Shown: positions 1 through 8,957 of the stretch, piece by piece | Layout of the letters: every line of letters begins with the position of its first letter | How positions within the stretch are numbered: the stretch's first letter is position 1 | Notes under the pieces: generated by a model | The model's input: only the letters and a program-made list of their open reading frames with translations | Database searches by the model: none | What the model was told of the DNA's origin: nothing | From: Epilithonimonas hungarica | GTDB lineage: Bacteria; Bacteroidota; Bacteroidia; Flavobacteriales; Weeksellaceae | Length of the DNA: 64,000 nt | Direction: 5' to 3' | Assembly (NCBI RefSeq): GCF_900102265.1 | Contig: NZ_FNBH01000003.1 | Coordinates: 434,001 to 498,000 of the forward strand | Position numbers and translations under genes: made by a program

Positions 1-35
1 CTCATTTTTCATTTGAACGTTCTTTTTAGAATATG

Positions 36-75
36 AAAAAGGCAGCGAAGCAAACAGTTGCATTGCCGCCTTTTT
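36..75 (-). terminator. Rho-independent terminator of the efflux operon
   Basis: The outer arms AAAAAGGC (36-43) and GCCTTTTT (68-75) pair, with an inner GCAA/TTGC stem. Read on the minus strand the hairpin ends in a T run, ten bases past the stop codon at 85, so it closes the minus-strand operon that begins near 8821. Confidence 0.8.
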
Positions 76-84
76 CTATATTAT

Positions 85-576
85 TTACTGCTTATCTTCA
101 AAAAAAACTTTTATGGCCTTGTCAAGCCTTTCCATATCATGTTCAAACTCTTGTTTGAATGCTGCTGTCACAGCTTTTGTACTGTCACTCAGTTGCTGTG
201 ATTTTGTTTCAAATTTGGAATACCGAAGGCTGAGCTTTTCTTTCTCGGCATCCAGTTCATGCTGCAACTTTTGTTGTTTTGCCTTCAGTCTTTCTTTTTG
301 GGACTTATCCGCTTTTTCTATTTTTAGTTTTAGTTCGTCAATCCGCTTTTGGGTTTCTACAATGGAACTATCAGATTCCGTTTTAAATTTTTCCCAATCG
401 GCCGTAGCTCTTGTGGCAGATTCTTCCCGGGCATCATTTACGGCCTCTTTAACCTCTTTACCCGCTTCTTCGGCATGTTGTTTCGCATTGTCCAGATGTT
501 CTCCGGAATTATTGCCACAACCGGTGGTTGCTACCATAAAACTTAAAGCAGCCACTACATAGAATGTTTTTTTCAT
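85..576 (-). CDS. Coiled-coil lipoprotein
   Basis: A 163-residue protein with a lipoprotein signal peptide: charged MKKT start, hydrophobic stretch and a lipobox ending TTGC, which places the lipidated cysteine at about residue 20. The rest is almost wholly charged helix (rich in K, E, Q and A) from about residue 30 to 160, typical of a long coiled coil. It should be anchored in the periplasm or outer membrane and might brace the envelope or an efflux complex; that role is inference. It is the last gene of the RND operon and follows another coiled-coil gene by 33 bases. No named family is recognised. Confidence 0.75.
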   Translation of the reverse strand: MKKTFYVVAALSFMVATTGCGNNSGEHLDNAKQHAEEAGKEVKEAVNDAREESATRATADWEKFKTESDSSIVETQKRIDELKLKIEKADKSQKERLKAKQQKLQHELDAEKEKLSLRYSKFETKSQQLSDSTKAVTAAFKQEFEHDMERLDKAIKVFFEDKQ

Positions 577-609
577 TGTTAAAACTTTTAAAGTGTTGAT
601 TTTTGAAAC

Positions 610-1230
610 TTAACCAAGTGCTTTTACTGCTTTTTTTAAATGCTCGTAAACTTGACCTATTTCCTTCTTAAAGATTTCGGTCTTAAAATCTGCTTCCTCT
701 TTTTTGTCATTGAGCTTATCGATGATTGCCTTTGCGGATTTTTTGGCTTCCTCTATGCTATGCTTATAAGAATCGGTCAATTCTGCTTTTTTATTCTGTA
801 TGTTTTGTTCCAGTACATCTAACTGTAACTGCGCTTTCTCATAATAAGTGGTGTACAAAAGAAATAATTTCTCCGATGTAGGATTTCTTTTTATTTGTGC
901 CTTTAGATTTTCTGCCGCTTTCAGGATATTTGCTTTACTTTCCTCAAAAACTTCTTCGGCACTTTCCTCCAGGTTTTTTTCAAATTCATCTATTGCAACG
1001 TTGGTCTCCTTAACCCAATCTTGACTGTCCTTATATTCAGATGAAAGTGTGTGTTTTAGATCCTGCAACTTTTCCCTAAACTCTGTTTTCACCTCTTTAA
1101 ATTTGTCTTTTGCTTCGGCTTTACCAAGCGACAACTGTACTGCTAAAGAATCCAGCTCCTGCTGGTCTTTAAGTAGCTGATTGGCAATCTTTACCAAGAT
1201 TGGGCTCTGATTTTCTTTTGAATTTCCCAT
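610..1230 (-). CDS. Cytoplasmic coiled-coil protein, function unknown
   Basis: A 206-residue, highly charged, mostly helical protein starting MGNSKENQ. An in-frame ATG upstream at 1305 would add 25 residues that overlap the end of fabH and look unlike the rest, so the start at 1230 is preferred. There is no signal peptide or membrane segment. Heptad-like K/E/L patterns run from about residue 15 to the end. Position in the operon after fabH and before a coiled-coil lipoprotein suggests a structural or scaffold role, which is inference only. Confidence 0.7.
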   Translation of the reverse strand: MGNSKENQSPILVKIANQLLKDQQELDSLAVQLSLGKAEAKDKFKEVKTEFREKLQDLKHTLSSEYKDSQDWVKETNVAIDEFEKNLEESAEEVFEESKANILKAAENLKAQIKRNPTSEKLFLLYTTYYEKAQLQLDVLEQNIQNKKAELTDSYKHSIEEAKKSAKAIIDKLNDKKEEADFKTEIFKKEIGQVYEHLKKAVKALG

Positions 1231-1292
1231 TGTTTTAAAATTTAAATAATTAATATATATGAACTGATTAAAAAAATATTTCCTTGTTGAAC

Positions 1293-2276
1293 TCACATTC
1301 CCCATTTTAAAAGTGTTGCGCCCCAGGTAAAGCCCGCTCCGAATGCCGTAAGAAGCAACAAATCTCCTTTTTGGAATTTATCCTTATAATCCCACAGACA
1401 TAAAGGGATAGTGGCCGCCGTTGTATTTCCATAATACTGTACATTGCTTATTACACGGCCTGCGTCTATTCCCAATTCTTTCCCGACCGCTTCAATTATC
1501 CGCATGTTAGCCTGATGGGGAATAAGCCAGTCAACATTATCGATGCTAAGTGCATTCTTGTCCAGCAATGCTTTAGAAACGGCTGTCATCTTTTCAATGG
1601 CGTTTCTGAATACGGCACGACCATCCTGCCGGATAAAATGTTTTCTGCTGCCCAATGTTTCCATTGATGCAGGATAAAGAGAACCGCCTCCTTCAATAAG
1701 CAACATTTCCGCTCCATCTCCGTTTCCGCACAGCAGACTGTCCTGTATGCCTGTTTCATCATCAGAAAGTTGCAACAGCACTGCACCCGCTCCATCTCCA
1801 AAGAGGATATTGGTTCTCCTGTCCTGCAAATCGGTCACACTGCTCATCTTGTCGGCTCCTGCTACAATCACATTCCGGTATTTTCTACTCTCAATGAGCG
1901 ATGCGCCCAAAGAAATGGCGTACAAAAATCCTGTACAGGCTGAATTAATATCAAACCCGAAAACATTTTTCAGTCCCAGCTTGCGGCAGACAATATTTGC
2001 CGTGGACGGCATAGGCATATCGGGTGTGCAGGTAGCCACGATAAGGCAGTCTATTTCCTGCAACGACATATCCGTATTTTTCATCAAATCTTCTATTGCC
2101 GGAACAATCATATCCGAAGTAGCCAACTCGTCCGCAAGTATTCTTCTCTCTTTTATCCCGGTACGTTTAATAATCCACTCATTACTGGTATCTGTTATGT
2201 TAGCCAGGTAGTTATTCGTTCTGCGGTTCGTTGGCACAAAACCACCTGTTGCCGTAATTTTAGCTTTTAAATCCAT
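1293..2276 (-). CDS. fabH: Beta-ketoacyl-ACP synthase III (FabH-like)
   Basis: FabH condenses acetyl-CoA with malonyl-ACP to start fatty acid synthesis; relatives make branched or specialised acyl starters. The 327-residue length fits. The Cys-His-Asn triad is visible: nucleophile Cys in NSACTGF (near residue 113), His in PHQANMRI and Asn in YYGNTTAA. The start at 2276 (MDLKAKI) is chosen over an upstream ATG at 2333 because the extension overlaps the preceding small gene and lacks FabH character. It is probably not the housekeeping copy, since it sits inside an RND efflux operon and not with plsX, acpP or fabF. It may supply or remodel acyl chains for an exported or envelope lipid (inference). 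Confidence 0.9.
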   Translation of the reverse strand: MDLKAKITATGGFVPTNRRTNNYLANITDTSNEWIIKRTGIKERRILADELATSDMIVPAIEDLMKNTDMSLQEIDCLIVATCTPDMPMPSTANIVCRKLGLKNVFGFDINSACTGFLYAISLGASLIESRKYRNVIVAGADKMSSVTDLQDRRTNILFGDGAGAVLLQLSDDETGIQDSLLCGNGDGAEMLLIEGGGSLYPASMETLGSRKHFIRQDGRAVFRNAIEKMTAVSKALLDKNALSIDNVDWLIPHQANMRIIEAVGKELGIDAGRVISNVQYYGNTTAATIPLCLWDYKDKFQKGDLLLLTAFGAGFTWGATLLKWGM

Positions 2277-2286
2277 TCTTATTATA

Positions 2287-2526
2287 CTATAAATCCACTT
2301 CGCCCCAATCGGATAGCTGTGCGTGCTGGACACGGTAATATTCTAAAACTCTCATGATTTCTCGAACGGAAAGCAAAGTGTTTGATATTTTAATAATATT
2401 AGTGCTTTCGATAAATTCACACGTTGATCTTGGGCTTATTTCCAGCAGGTCTTCACTAAACCAAAACTCATCCAGCTTTTCCTTGAATGTAACCCTGAAC
2501 CAATAGGTATGTTGATTGACTGGCAT
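2287..2526 (-). CDS. Small protein of unknown function (79 aa)
   Basis: It encodes 79 residues (MPVNQHTYWFRVTF...), mixed alpha/beta in character, with no signal peptide or membrane segment. It sits 12 bases after the TolC gene and 10 bases before fabH on the same strand, and this tight spacing supports it as a real gene. It has several aromatic residues near the N-terminus. No family is recognised. Confidence 0.6.
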   Translation of the reverse strand: MPVNQHTYWFRVTFKEKLDEFWFSEDLLEISPRSTCEFIESTNIIKISNTLLSVREIMRVLEYYRVQHAQLSDWGEVDL

Positions 2527-2538
2527 TTCCTTAATGTT

Positions 2539-3885
2539 TCATCGTCCTGTTACCAGCAGGTAATTGGTTATTGCTGTTTTGTACTGGCTTTTCGCTTCGA
2601 TGAGCTTATCTTCGGTTTCAGCTTTCAAAGCCCGTGCTTCCAACAAATCCGAAAGCTGGATTAAGCCGTTATTGTAACTGTCCTGGTTTACTTTCAGGTT
2701 TTCAATGGTCTGTGCCAAGGTTTCTTCAATCAGGTGCACTTTCTTATCGGCTTCTGTCAGGTCTGTCCACGCTTTTTCCATTTGCAGGTTAAGCAGTCCT
2801 TTGTTATCGTTCAACGTATTTTGCGCGATTTTTTCTTTATACTTCAGCTCATTTAGTTTGTGTTTTCCGCCCCACCAATCAGAGATGGGAACAGACAAAG
2901 AAGCATACACCATTCCGTTAAAAGCGCCTTTCTGGTTACTTTCAAACTGGTCAAGGTAATAGCCAGACAAGCCTACGCCGAAAGTGGGCAGATAATCACC
3001 TTTTTTCAATTGTGTTTCCAGCTTTGCACCCGTTACCGCTTTTTCCAAAAGCTGGTATTCAACACGGTTGGGCAATACCGCGCTATTGGACACGAAATAG
3101 GTTTGGGGAACGGAAAGGTCATTGAGATTATCATCCAAGATGATTTCGGGGTCATATTCCATTCCTATGGTCTGGCATAACTGCATCAGGGATAATTTTT
3201 TTCCGTTTTCCAACTGGGTTTTATTGACCTTCAATTCGCTTTGCTTAATGGTCACTTTCAATACATCATTCTTGATGATGACACCATTTTTGTACGCCGT
3301 ATTGGTCTGGTTATAGAGCGTGTCCAGAAATTTGATATAGTTATCGAGCGTCTTCTGCTTTTCCTGAATAGCGATGACCTGCCAGTATTGTTGCTCTGTT
3401 TTAAGCAACACCTCGTTCTCGGACAATTTTTGCAGCTTTTGCTTTACTTCAATATTCAGGTCGGTCATCTTATTGCCTGTCTTGATTTTCCCACCTGCAT
3501 ACACAGGCTGTAAAACATTGATATAGCCTAATGCCATCTGGTTGAACAAACCAATATTTACATCGGGCATATAGGCAAATTGTGTAGCGTTGCCCAGGTT
3601 GGCAGGGTTTCCATCGTAAACAGGCAGATTGCCACCCTGCATTTTCATTTCCAGCAGCGGGTCGATTGCCTGCATTCCCATTGCCGTGGCACTCACTTTA
3701 GGAAAATAGTTGGTATAGGCCTCTTTCTTTATTTCCTGAGCGGCACCTACCTCTAGTTCGCTGTTTTTCACTTTGCTGTTGTTCTGCAAAGCCAGCGATT
3801 TGCTTTGTTCGAGTGTGAGGTGTGTTTGGGCGTATCCGCTAAGCGAAAAACCCAATGCAAATATTGCTATGATTACCTTTTTCAT
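2539..3885 (-). CDS. TolC-family outer membrane efflux channel
   Basis: A 448-residue outer membrane factor. A signal peptide is visible (MKKVIIAIFALG... ending SGYAQ), followed by long helical repeats typical of the TolC tunnel and the duplicated barrel segments. Such proteins form the trimeric exit duct for tripartite pumps. The start overlaps the end of the patatin gene by four bases (ATGA), so it is translationally coupled. It is expected to work with the RND pump and adaptor encoded upstream in the same operon. Confidence 0.92.
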   Translation of the reverse strand: MKKVIIAIFALGFSLSGYAQTHLTLEQSKSLALQNNSKVKNSELEVGAAQEIKKEAYTNYFPKVSATAMGMQAIDPLLEMKMQGGNLPVYDGNPANLGNATQFAYMPDVNIGLFNQMALGYINVLQPVYAGGKIKTGNKMTDLNIEVKQKLQKLSENEVLLKTEQQYWQVIAIQEKQKTLDNYIKFLDTLYNQTNTAYKNGVIIKNDVLKVTIKQSELKVNKTQLENGKKLSLMQLCQTIGMEYDPEIILDDNLNDLSVPQTYFVSNSAVLPNRVEYQLLEKAVTGAKLETQLKKGDYLPTFGVGLSGYYLDQFESNQKGAFNGMVYASLSVPISDWWGGKHKLNELKYKEKIAQNTLNDNKGLLNLQMEKAWTDLTEADKKVHLIEETLAQTIENLKVNQDSYNNGLIQLSDLLEARALKAETEDKLIEAKSQYKTAITNYLLVTGR

Positions 3886-4661
3886 TCTTGCTTAATTTCT
3901 TTAAGTGTTAAAAATTCTTTTTCGAATTTCTGAGCGTGAGCGTATCCTAATTGATATAATTCATCAATCTTTCTTATGTCAAACGTACTGTAGCCGTTTA
4001 ATTCATCGGGTTGTATATACACATCACAATCTGCTTTTCCATCTACCGTGATACCGGATGTGGCCATGCGGATAATCCTGCTCACCACCCCCGTATAACT
4101 GAATTTTCCCTGATGTTTGTTAAGCGGATTGACATTGATGCCGATGGTTTTATTACAGGAAGCCCTTATTTGCTCCACAGGGAAATTATTCAGCAAACCA
4201 CCATCGCACAGATAAGTATCTTCACCATACAGAACCGGCTGAAATACCAATGGGAAGCAGCAGGAAGCCTTGACGGCAAAAGACAAGCTACCATGGTTGA
4301 AAATCAGGGATTGCGCATTCGTAAGGTCGGTAACTGATACATAAAGTGGTATTTTTAAGCCTTCAAAACTATCGTGTGGAATATGGGTGCGAATAATCTT
4401 TTCAAAACTGTCCGTACTTAATCCTCCACCTTTTAATACGCTCTTATAGTTGAAAAAATGTTCCTTTTTGGCAAATTGGAAAATTTCTTCCGGCGAATAT
4501 CCGGCTGCTATAAACGCTCCGACCAGTGCCCCGGCACTTGCGCCGGAAACGGCATCAGGTTCTATACCCAGCTCCAGCATATACTGTAGTATGCCCAAAT
4601 GAGCTATGCCCCTGAAACCGCCACCGGAAAGTGTAACGCCTATTTTATTGTTCACAATCAT
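3882..4661 (-). CDS. Patatin-like phospholipase
   Basis: A 259-residue RssA/patatin-type acyl hydrolase with no signal peptide. The oxyanion-hole motif GGGFRG lies near residues 13-18, the nucleophile Ser in GASAG near residue 41-45, and the catalytic Asp in DGG near residue 152, completing the Ser-Asp dyad. These enzymes release fatty acids from lipids. It overlaps both neighbours by four bases, so its synthesis is tied to an RND pump and a TolC channel, an unusual partner. With fabH downstream, a lipid-turnover job linked to export is plausible (inference). Confidence 0.88.
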   Translation of the reverse strand: MIVNNKIGVTLSGGGFRGIAHLGILQYMLELGIEPDAVSGASAGALVGAFIAAGYSPEEIFQFAKKEHFFNYKSVLKGGGLSTDSFEKIIRTHIPHDSFEGLKIPLYVSVTDLTNAQSLIFNHGSLSFAVKASCCFPLVFQPVLYGEDTYLCDGGLLNNFPVEQIRASCNKTIGINVNPLNKHQGKFSYTGVVSRIIRMATSGITVDGKADCDVYIQPDELNGYSTFDIRKIDELYQLGYAHAQKFEKEFLTLKEIKQE

Positions 4662-7600
4662 ATCGTTGCATTTTTAGGGCCTTCATTTTTATACGCCAGC
4701 CAATAAATGAGCGGGAGCATGGTAAGAATAAAAACCATGGATATCAGCGTTCCGAAAAAGATGACGGTTCCCATTGGTGCCCACAGTGGACTTTTGCTGA
4801 TAATCATTGGAATAACCCCCATTGATGCTGCCAGACAAGTCAGTAAAATAGGACGCATCCTGCGTTTCCCTGCATCTATACAGGCTTCCAAAACAGGCAT
4901 ATTGTGTTTGTGCCTTAATTCTTCGATATAATCGTACATAATAATACCGTTCCGCACGATGATACCGATCAGGCTTACCAAGCCCAACACCGCCGTAACA
5001 CTGAAATCCAATCCCATGACCCATATACCGAAAGCCGCCCCGAAAATACTGAACGCGGTAGAGGCAAATACCAGCGAAGCCAGGCTTACTTTTTTGAAGT
5101 GGAATACCAGAATGAAAAAGATAATAGCAATGGACATTATTAAAGCCGATACTATTTTAGGGATGGTTTCATCGTTAAAATCTTTTACGCCACCATAGGT
5201 CACCGTGATATTTTTATCTTTGATTTCGTCCTGCATACCATTTACCAGATTTTCGATTTTGGTCTGCATGGCACCTACTTTTTCGCCACGTTTCAAATCA
5301 ATGTAAACCGATAGGGTACGTACACCATTACGGCGAACAATCTGCCCTTCGTTCCACTCGGTAGTTACCTTGGCAACCTGCCTTAACGGTACGGCAGGAG
5401 AGAACAATCCGGAAATGTATTCGTTTTCCACGTCTCCCGCCACGGCATCTTTGTGTTCCCATTTCGATTTGAGCACCACAGGTATCTGGTAATCGTTTTC
5501 CCAAAGGGTGGTAATGGGCAATCCGCCGAAACGTGAAGCCAAGCCTACACCCAGAATGCCTTCGCTTATGCCCAAACGGTTAGATTCTACAGGATTCAAT
5601 GCAACGAGGATATCGGGCAAAACTTCTTCGTAGTTGGTATAGATCCGTATCGGCTCGTCCATTTTCCCGGCTGCTGATTGAATCTTTCCGGCAACTTCCT
5701 TCAGGTCGGCTATGTTGTCGCCGCTTAGTCGCACTTCCACATCGGCATCCACGCCAATCTGGTAATCCAATTGCTTGAACTTTACAAAGGCATTGGGATA
5801 ATAATGGGCATATTTGGTAGCATATTCATCCAGGATTTCCTCTGTTGCTTCGCTTGACTCGGTATTGACGATGAATTGTGCGAAGTTTGAGCCACCGATT
5901 TTAGGGGCATAAGTTGTCTGGAAACGTGGGGACCCACTACCCATAAACGCGGTAATGGATTTTACCCGCTTGTCTTTGCCAAGTACCTGGTTCATGTCGT
6001 TTGCTACCTTTTCGGTTTGCTCCAATGAACTTGCCTGAGGCAGATAGATTTCCACCGCAAATTGGTTGCGCTCGGCAACAGGCATAAGTTTCAGTGGCAG
6101 GTTGATAAACATGGCAACGCCACCGATAACTGACAATACACCTATGAGAAATGATGTTTTGGGGAATTGAAATACTTTCTCCAGTAATTTATCATACACA
6201 AACTGTACATAGTCGAGGAACGATTTGTTCTTTTTGACCTTGGTCTGCTCCGAATGCAATCCTTTGGTAACAATCAAATATTGCAGGTAGGGTACGAAGA
6301 GTACTGCAACGGCAAGGGATACCCCCAGGGTAATAAGTATCGTCCATGGGAACGCCAGGACGAAATCATACATCTGCCCCGTAAGGGTGAACAGAAAAGG
6401 GAAGAACGTAATCCCGATAGCCAGCGTTGCCGACAATATCGCTTTAAAATATTCCTGTGCACTCTCTATGGCAGCATCCCATCTCGGGATTCCCTCATCC
6501 AGCTTTTCCAGGTAACTATCGACAATCACAATAGAATTGTCCACGATCATACCTAAGACTACTACTAATGCCGCCAGCGTAACGGTATTCAGCTCTATTC
6601 CGAAAGCATACATCAATGCCAATGATATAAAAATCGAAACAGGAATGGTGGAAGCAGCAACACCTGCCACACGGATAGGCAACAAGAACATGACCACCAA
6701 TACCACTGCGGCAATGGCTATAGCCAGTTCTTTTAAAAAGGTGTTGATAGAGGCGTCTACTACTTCCGGCTGGTCGGCAATCCGGAACACCTTGACGTCA
6801 TCCGGTAATGTTTTCTCAAACGCTTTCATCACCACTTCCACATCTTTACCATATTGCACGATGTTATAGCCCTCTCGCATTTCGGTGGAAAGGATCAGGC
6901 ATTTTTTGCCATTGCTGATCGTATAGCTTGATGCTTCAGGGTATTCACGCACTACCTGTGCCACATCTTTGAGGCGGATATGATTTCCCTGCGGATCGGA
7001 ATAAACAATTTGTTCTTCCAGATCACGCTCGGAAGAAAAAGGCCGTGTAATATGGATTGGAACCACCATCTCGTCATTATCTATATTCCCAGATGGCCCA
7101 ACCATTCCTTTGGTCAGCAGTGTTTGATATAAACTATAAATGTTGATACCGTAACTCGCTACCTTTTCCTTGTCCACATAAATGCTCAACTGTTCGTTCT
7201 GCACACCATATCGTCGCAGGTTAGAAACCGATTCCACCGTGCGGAGCTTGTTTTCCAACGCTTCCACATAATCTTTAAGCTGGCGATAGGTTTTGGTATC
7301 CGATTCGAGTGCGATTAATAATGCTGAAGTGTCACCGAAATCGTCATTGGCAATGAGTGCCAAAACACCGGACGGCAACTGCATCTTAAAGGTGGACAAT
7401 CCGTGCTTGATTTTCGACCAGACCTCATCTTTGTTCTGTACATCATCATTCAACTCCACGAACACATACACAATGCCGTCACGCGATTGCGAGTAGGTTT
7501 TGGATTTCTTTACTTCTTTGTAGGTAAAGAGAAATTTTTCAAGCGGCTTGGTCAACTGTTCTTCCACTTCTGCCGACGTAGCACCCGGATATACCCCTAC

Positions 7601-7762
7601 CACCACGCCCTGGCGGATGGTGAAAATCGGGAACTCCTGTTTGGGCATTTTGTACAGTGCAAAAAAACCGCAAAGTACAAACGTGCTGATGAGTAACAGT
7701 ACGATTTTGTTATACTTCATAGCCATGGCTATGAGTCCTGTATGTTCTTTTTTATGTTCCAT
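4658..7762 (-). CDS. RND-family efflux pump, inner membrane permease
   Basis: A 1034-residue AcrB/MexB-type proton-driven exporter. It has a membrane segment near residues 14-33, a large periplasmic loop, a TM2-6 cluster with the proton-relay motif VDNSIVIVD near residue 405, a second periplasmic loop and a C-terminal TM cluster. This length and the absence of metal-relay signatures fit the hydrophobe/amphiphile exporter group of Bacteroidetes. It starts nine bases after the adaptor gene and overlaps the patatin gene by four bases. Substrates cannot be read from the sequence. Confidence 0.92.
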   Translation of the reverse strand: MEHKKEHTGLIAMAMKYNKIVLLLISTFVLCGFFALYKMPKQEFPIFTIRQGVVVGVYPGATSAEVEEQLTKPLEKFLFTYKEVKKSKTYSQSRDGIVYVFVELNDDVQNKDEVWSKIKHGLSTFKMQLPSGVLALIANDDFGDTSALLIALESDTKTYRQLKDYVEALENKLRTVESVSNLRRYGVQNEQLSIYVDKEKVASYGINIYSLYQTLLTKGMVGPSGNIDNDEMVVPIHITRPFSSERDLEEQIVYSDPQGNHIRLKDVAQVVREYPEASSYTISNGKKCLILSTEMREGYNIVQYGKDVEVVMKAFEKTLPDDVKVFRIADQPEVVDASINTFLKELAIAIAAVVLVVMFLLPIRVAGVAASTIPVSIFISLALMYAFGIELNTVTLAALVVVLGMIVDNSIVIVDSYLEKLDEGIPRWDAAIESAQEYFKAILSATLAIGITFFPFLFTLTGQMYDFVLAFPWTILITLGVSLAVAVLFVPYLQYLIVTKGLHSEQTKVKKNKSFLDYVQFVYDKLLEKVFQFPKTSFLIGVLSVIGGVAMFINLPLKLMPVAERNQFAVEIYLPQASSLEQTEKVANDMNQVLGKDKRVKSITAFMGSGSPRFQTTYAPKIGGSNFAQFIVNTESSEATEEILDEYATKYAHYYPNAFVKFKQLDYQIGVDADVEVRLSGDNIADLKEVAGKIQSAAGKMDEPIRIYTNYEEVLPDILVALNPVESNRLGISEGILGVGLASRFGGLPITTLWENDYQIPVVLKSKWEHKDAVAGDVENEYISGLFSPAVPLRQVAKVTTEWNEGQIVRRNGVRTLSVYIDLKRGEKVGAMQTKIENLVNGMQDEIKDKNITVTYGGVKDFNDETIPKIVSALIMSIAIIFFILVFHFKKVSLASLVFASTAFSIFGAAFGIWVMGLDFSVTAVLGLVSLIGIIVRNGIIMYDYIEELRHKHNMPVLEACIDAGKRRMRPILLTCLAASMGVIPMIISKSPLWAPMGTVIFFGTLISMVFILTMLPLIYWLAYKNEGPKNATI

Positions 7763-7771
7763 TTTTCGGGA

Positions 7772-8821
7772 TTATTTTTTTACAGTTACCAATGTTCCGT
7801 TACTGATGTTCTGATAACCTGTGGTAATCAGCTGGTCGCCATCTTGCAGACCACTTGTGATCCGTACCCCGTTTTCGGAAAGATTACCGAGCGTTACTTC
7901 TTTGTATACCGCTTTATTTTGCTTGTCTTTGAGCCATACGAAGCGTTTGCCAGAATAGTCTACTTGCACGGCTTTTATCGGAACGATAATGCTGGCACTT
8001 TCCGAATACCTGTTATTTCCCAAATAGGTCCTGCATACCATACCGGGCATAATTTTCCCTGTGGTATTGTTGATTTTTATCTTAATGTCGTAGGTATGTG
8101 AAACCGGATTGGCGGCAACGCCTTTTTCAATGACCTGCCCTTCAAATGTTTCATCATTAAGTGCAGAGATTTTAACCTCGCATTTACTTCCTGTAAGGAT
8201 ACCTGATATTTCGCCTTCGGGGATAGCCGTTTTTACTTTTACGCTACTGATGTCCATAATGTTGAACACAGGTGTTCCGGGCATTACATTGGCTCCCGGT
8301 TCAAGGTAGCGCGTACCGATAACACCGGATTGAGGAGCATATAGATTACCGTCCTGCAGATTTTTACGGGCAATGGCTTCGTTTGCTTTTGCCTGTTCCA
8401 CCTGAGTTTTTATCTCGATAAACTTAATCTCAGGCAGGCTCTTGCTTTCATACATTGCCGACATTCTTTTGTAGGCATCTTCTGCCTGTTTGAGCGTTGC
8501 CAATGTCAGTTCGTGTGCGTTCTTCAGCGAAATGGTATTTAACCTTCCCAATAATTGTCCTTTGGAAACTTTTTGTCCTTCAGTCACATATAGTTGTTCT
8601 ATAGTCCCCACTACAAGAAAGCTGACATCGACTGCATTCTCGCTTTCCACAGTGCCAATGTATTCCTGTGGGTATGCATTGTTATCTGATTTAATCTGTT
8701 GCACATTTACCGGAACTGCTTTGGTTTCGGCTTTCTCTTCCTTGGAAGAGCAGGAAAAAAGGATGAACACACAGGATAAGACGCCGATGTGTTTTGCCAG
8801 GGGAAACGCTGTTTTATACAT
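7772..8821 (-). CDS. RND efflux periplasmic adaptor (membrane fusion protein)
   Basis: A 349-residue lipoprotein adaptor. The N-terminus has a signal sequence with lipobox LFSC, giving the lipidated Cys near residue 24. A split biotinyl-lipoyl domain flanks a helical hairpin (around residues 85-165, GQLLGRLNT and LYAPQSGVIG), followed by beta-barrel and membrane-proximal domains. It links the RND pump to TolC. It is the first gene of the operon and diverges from the AraC gene at 8958, whose product probably controls it. Confidence 0.9.
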   Translation of the reverse strand: MYKTAFPLAKHIGVLSCVFILFSCSSKEEKAETKAVPVNVQQIKSDNNAYPQEYIGTVESENAVDVSFLVVGTIEQLYVTEGQKVSKGQLLGRLNTISLKNAHELTLATLKQAEDAYKRMSAMYESKSLPEIKFIEIKTQVEQAKANEAIARKNLQDGNLYAPQSGVIGTRYLEPGANVMPGTPVFNIMDISSVKVKTAIPEGEISGILTGSKCEVKISALNDETFEGQVIEKGVAANPVSHTYDIKIKINNTTGKIMPGMVCRTYLGNNRYSESASIIVPIKAVQVDYSGKRFVWLKDKQNKAVYKEVTLGNLSENGVRITSGLQDGDQLITTGYQNISNGTLVTVKK

Positions 8822-8852
8822 ATCTCTTTGCTGTTTTAATTTTAAACTGTTG

Positions 8853-8860
8853 CAAAGTTC
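8853..8860 (-). promoter_or_regulatory. Possible -7 element of the RND operon
   Basis: On the minus strand this reads GAACTTTG, one base off the Bacteroidetes -7 consensus TAnnTTTG, about 30 bases before the adaptor start. No convincing -33 element was found, so support is modest. Confidence 0.3.
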
Positions 8861-8924
8861 TGAACAAAAAGCACCTCTGATTAAATCAATTTTTCCTTAA
8901 TGATGTTCAAAAGGTCGGTTTTTG

Positions 8925-8932
8925 TATATTTG
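8925..8932 (+). promoter_or_regulatory. -7 promoter element of the AraC gene
   Basis: TATATTTG is an exact match to the Bacteroidetes -7 consensus TAnnTTTG, 25 bases before the ATG at 8958. Its position argues against an upstream in-frame ATG at 8922, which would place the promoter inside the coding region. Confidence 0.5.
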
Positions 8933-8957
8933 TAGCTTGTATTTATCAGAAATAAAG

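Noticed and set aside
113-562. 149-residue plus-strand frame opposite the lipoprotein gene
   Set aside because: Ser/Phe-rich composition and no start signals; a mirror of the coiled-coil gene on the other strand.
1747-2211. 154-residue plus-strand frame opposite fabH
   Set aside because: The minus-strand fabH is intact with all catalytic motifs; the opposite frame has no recognisable features.
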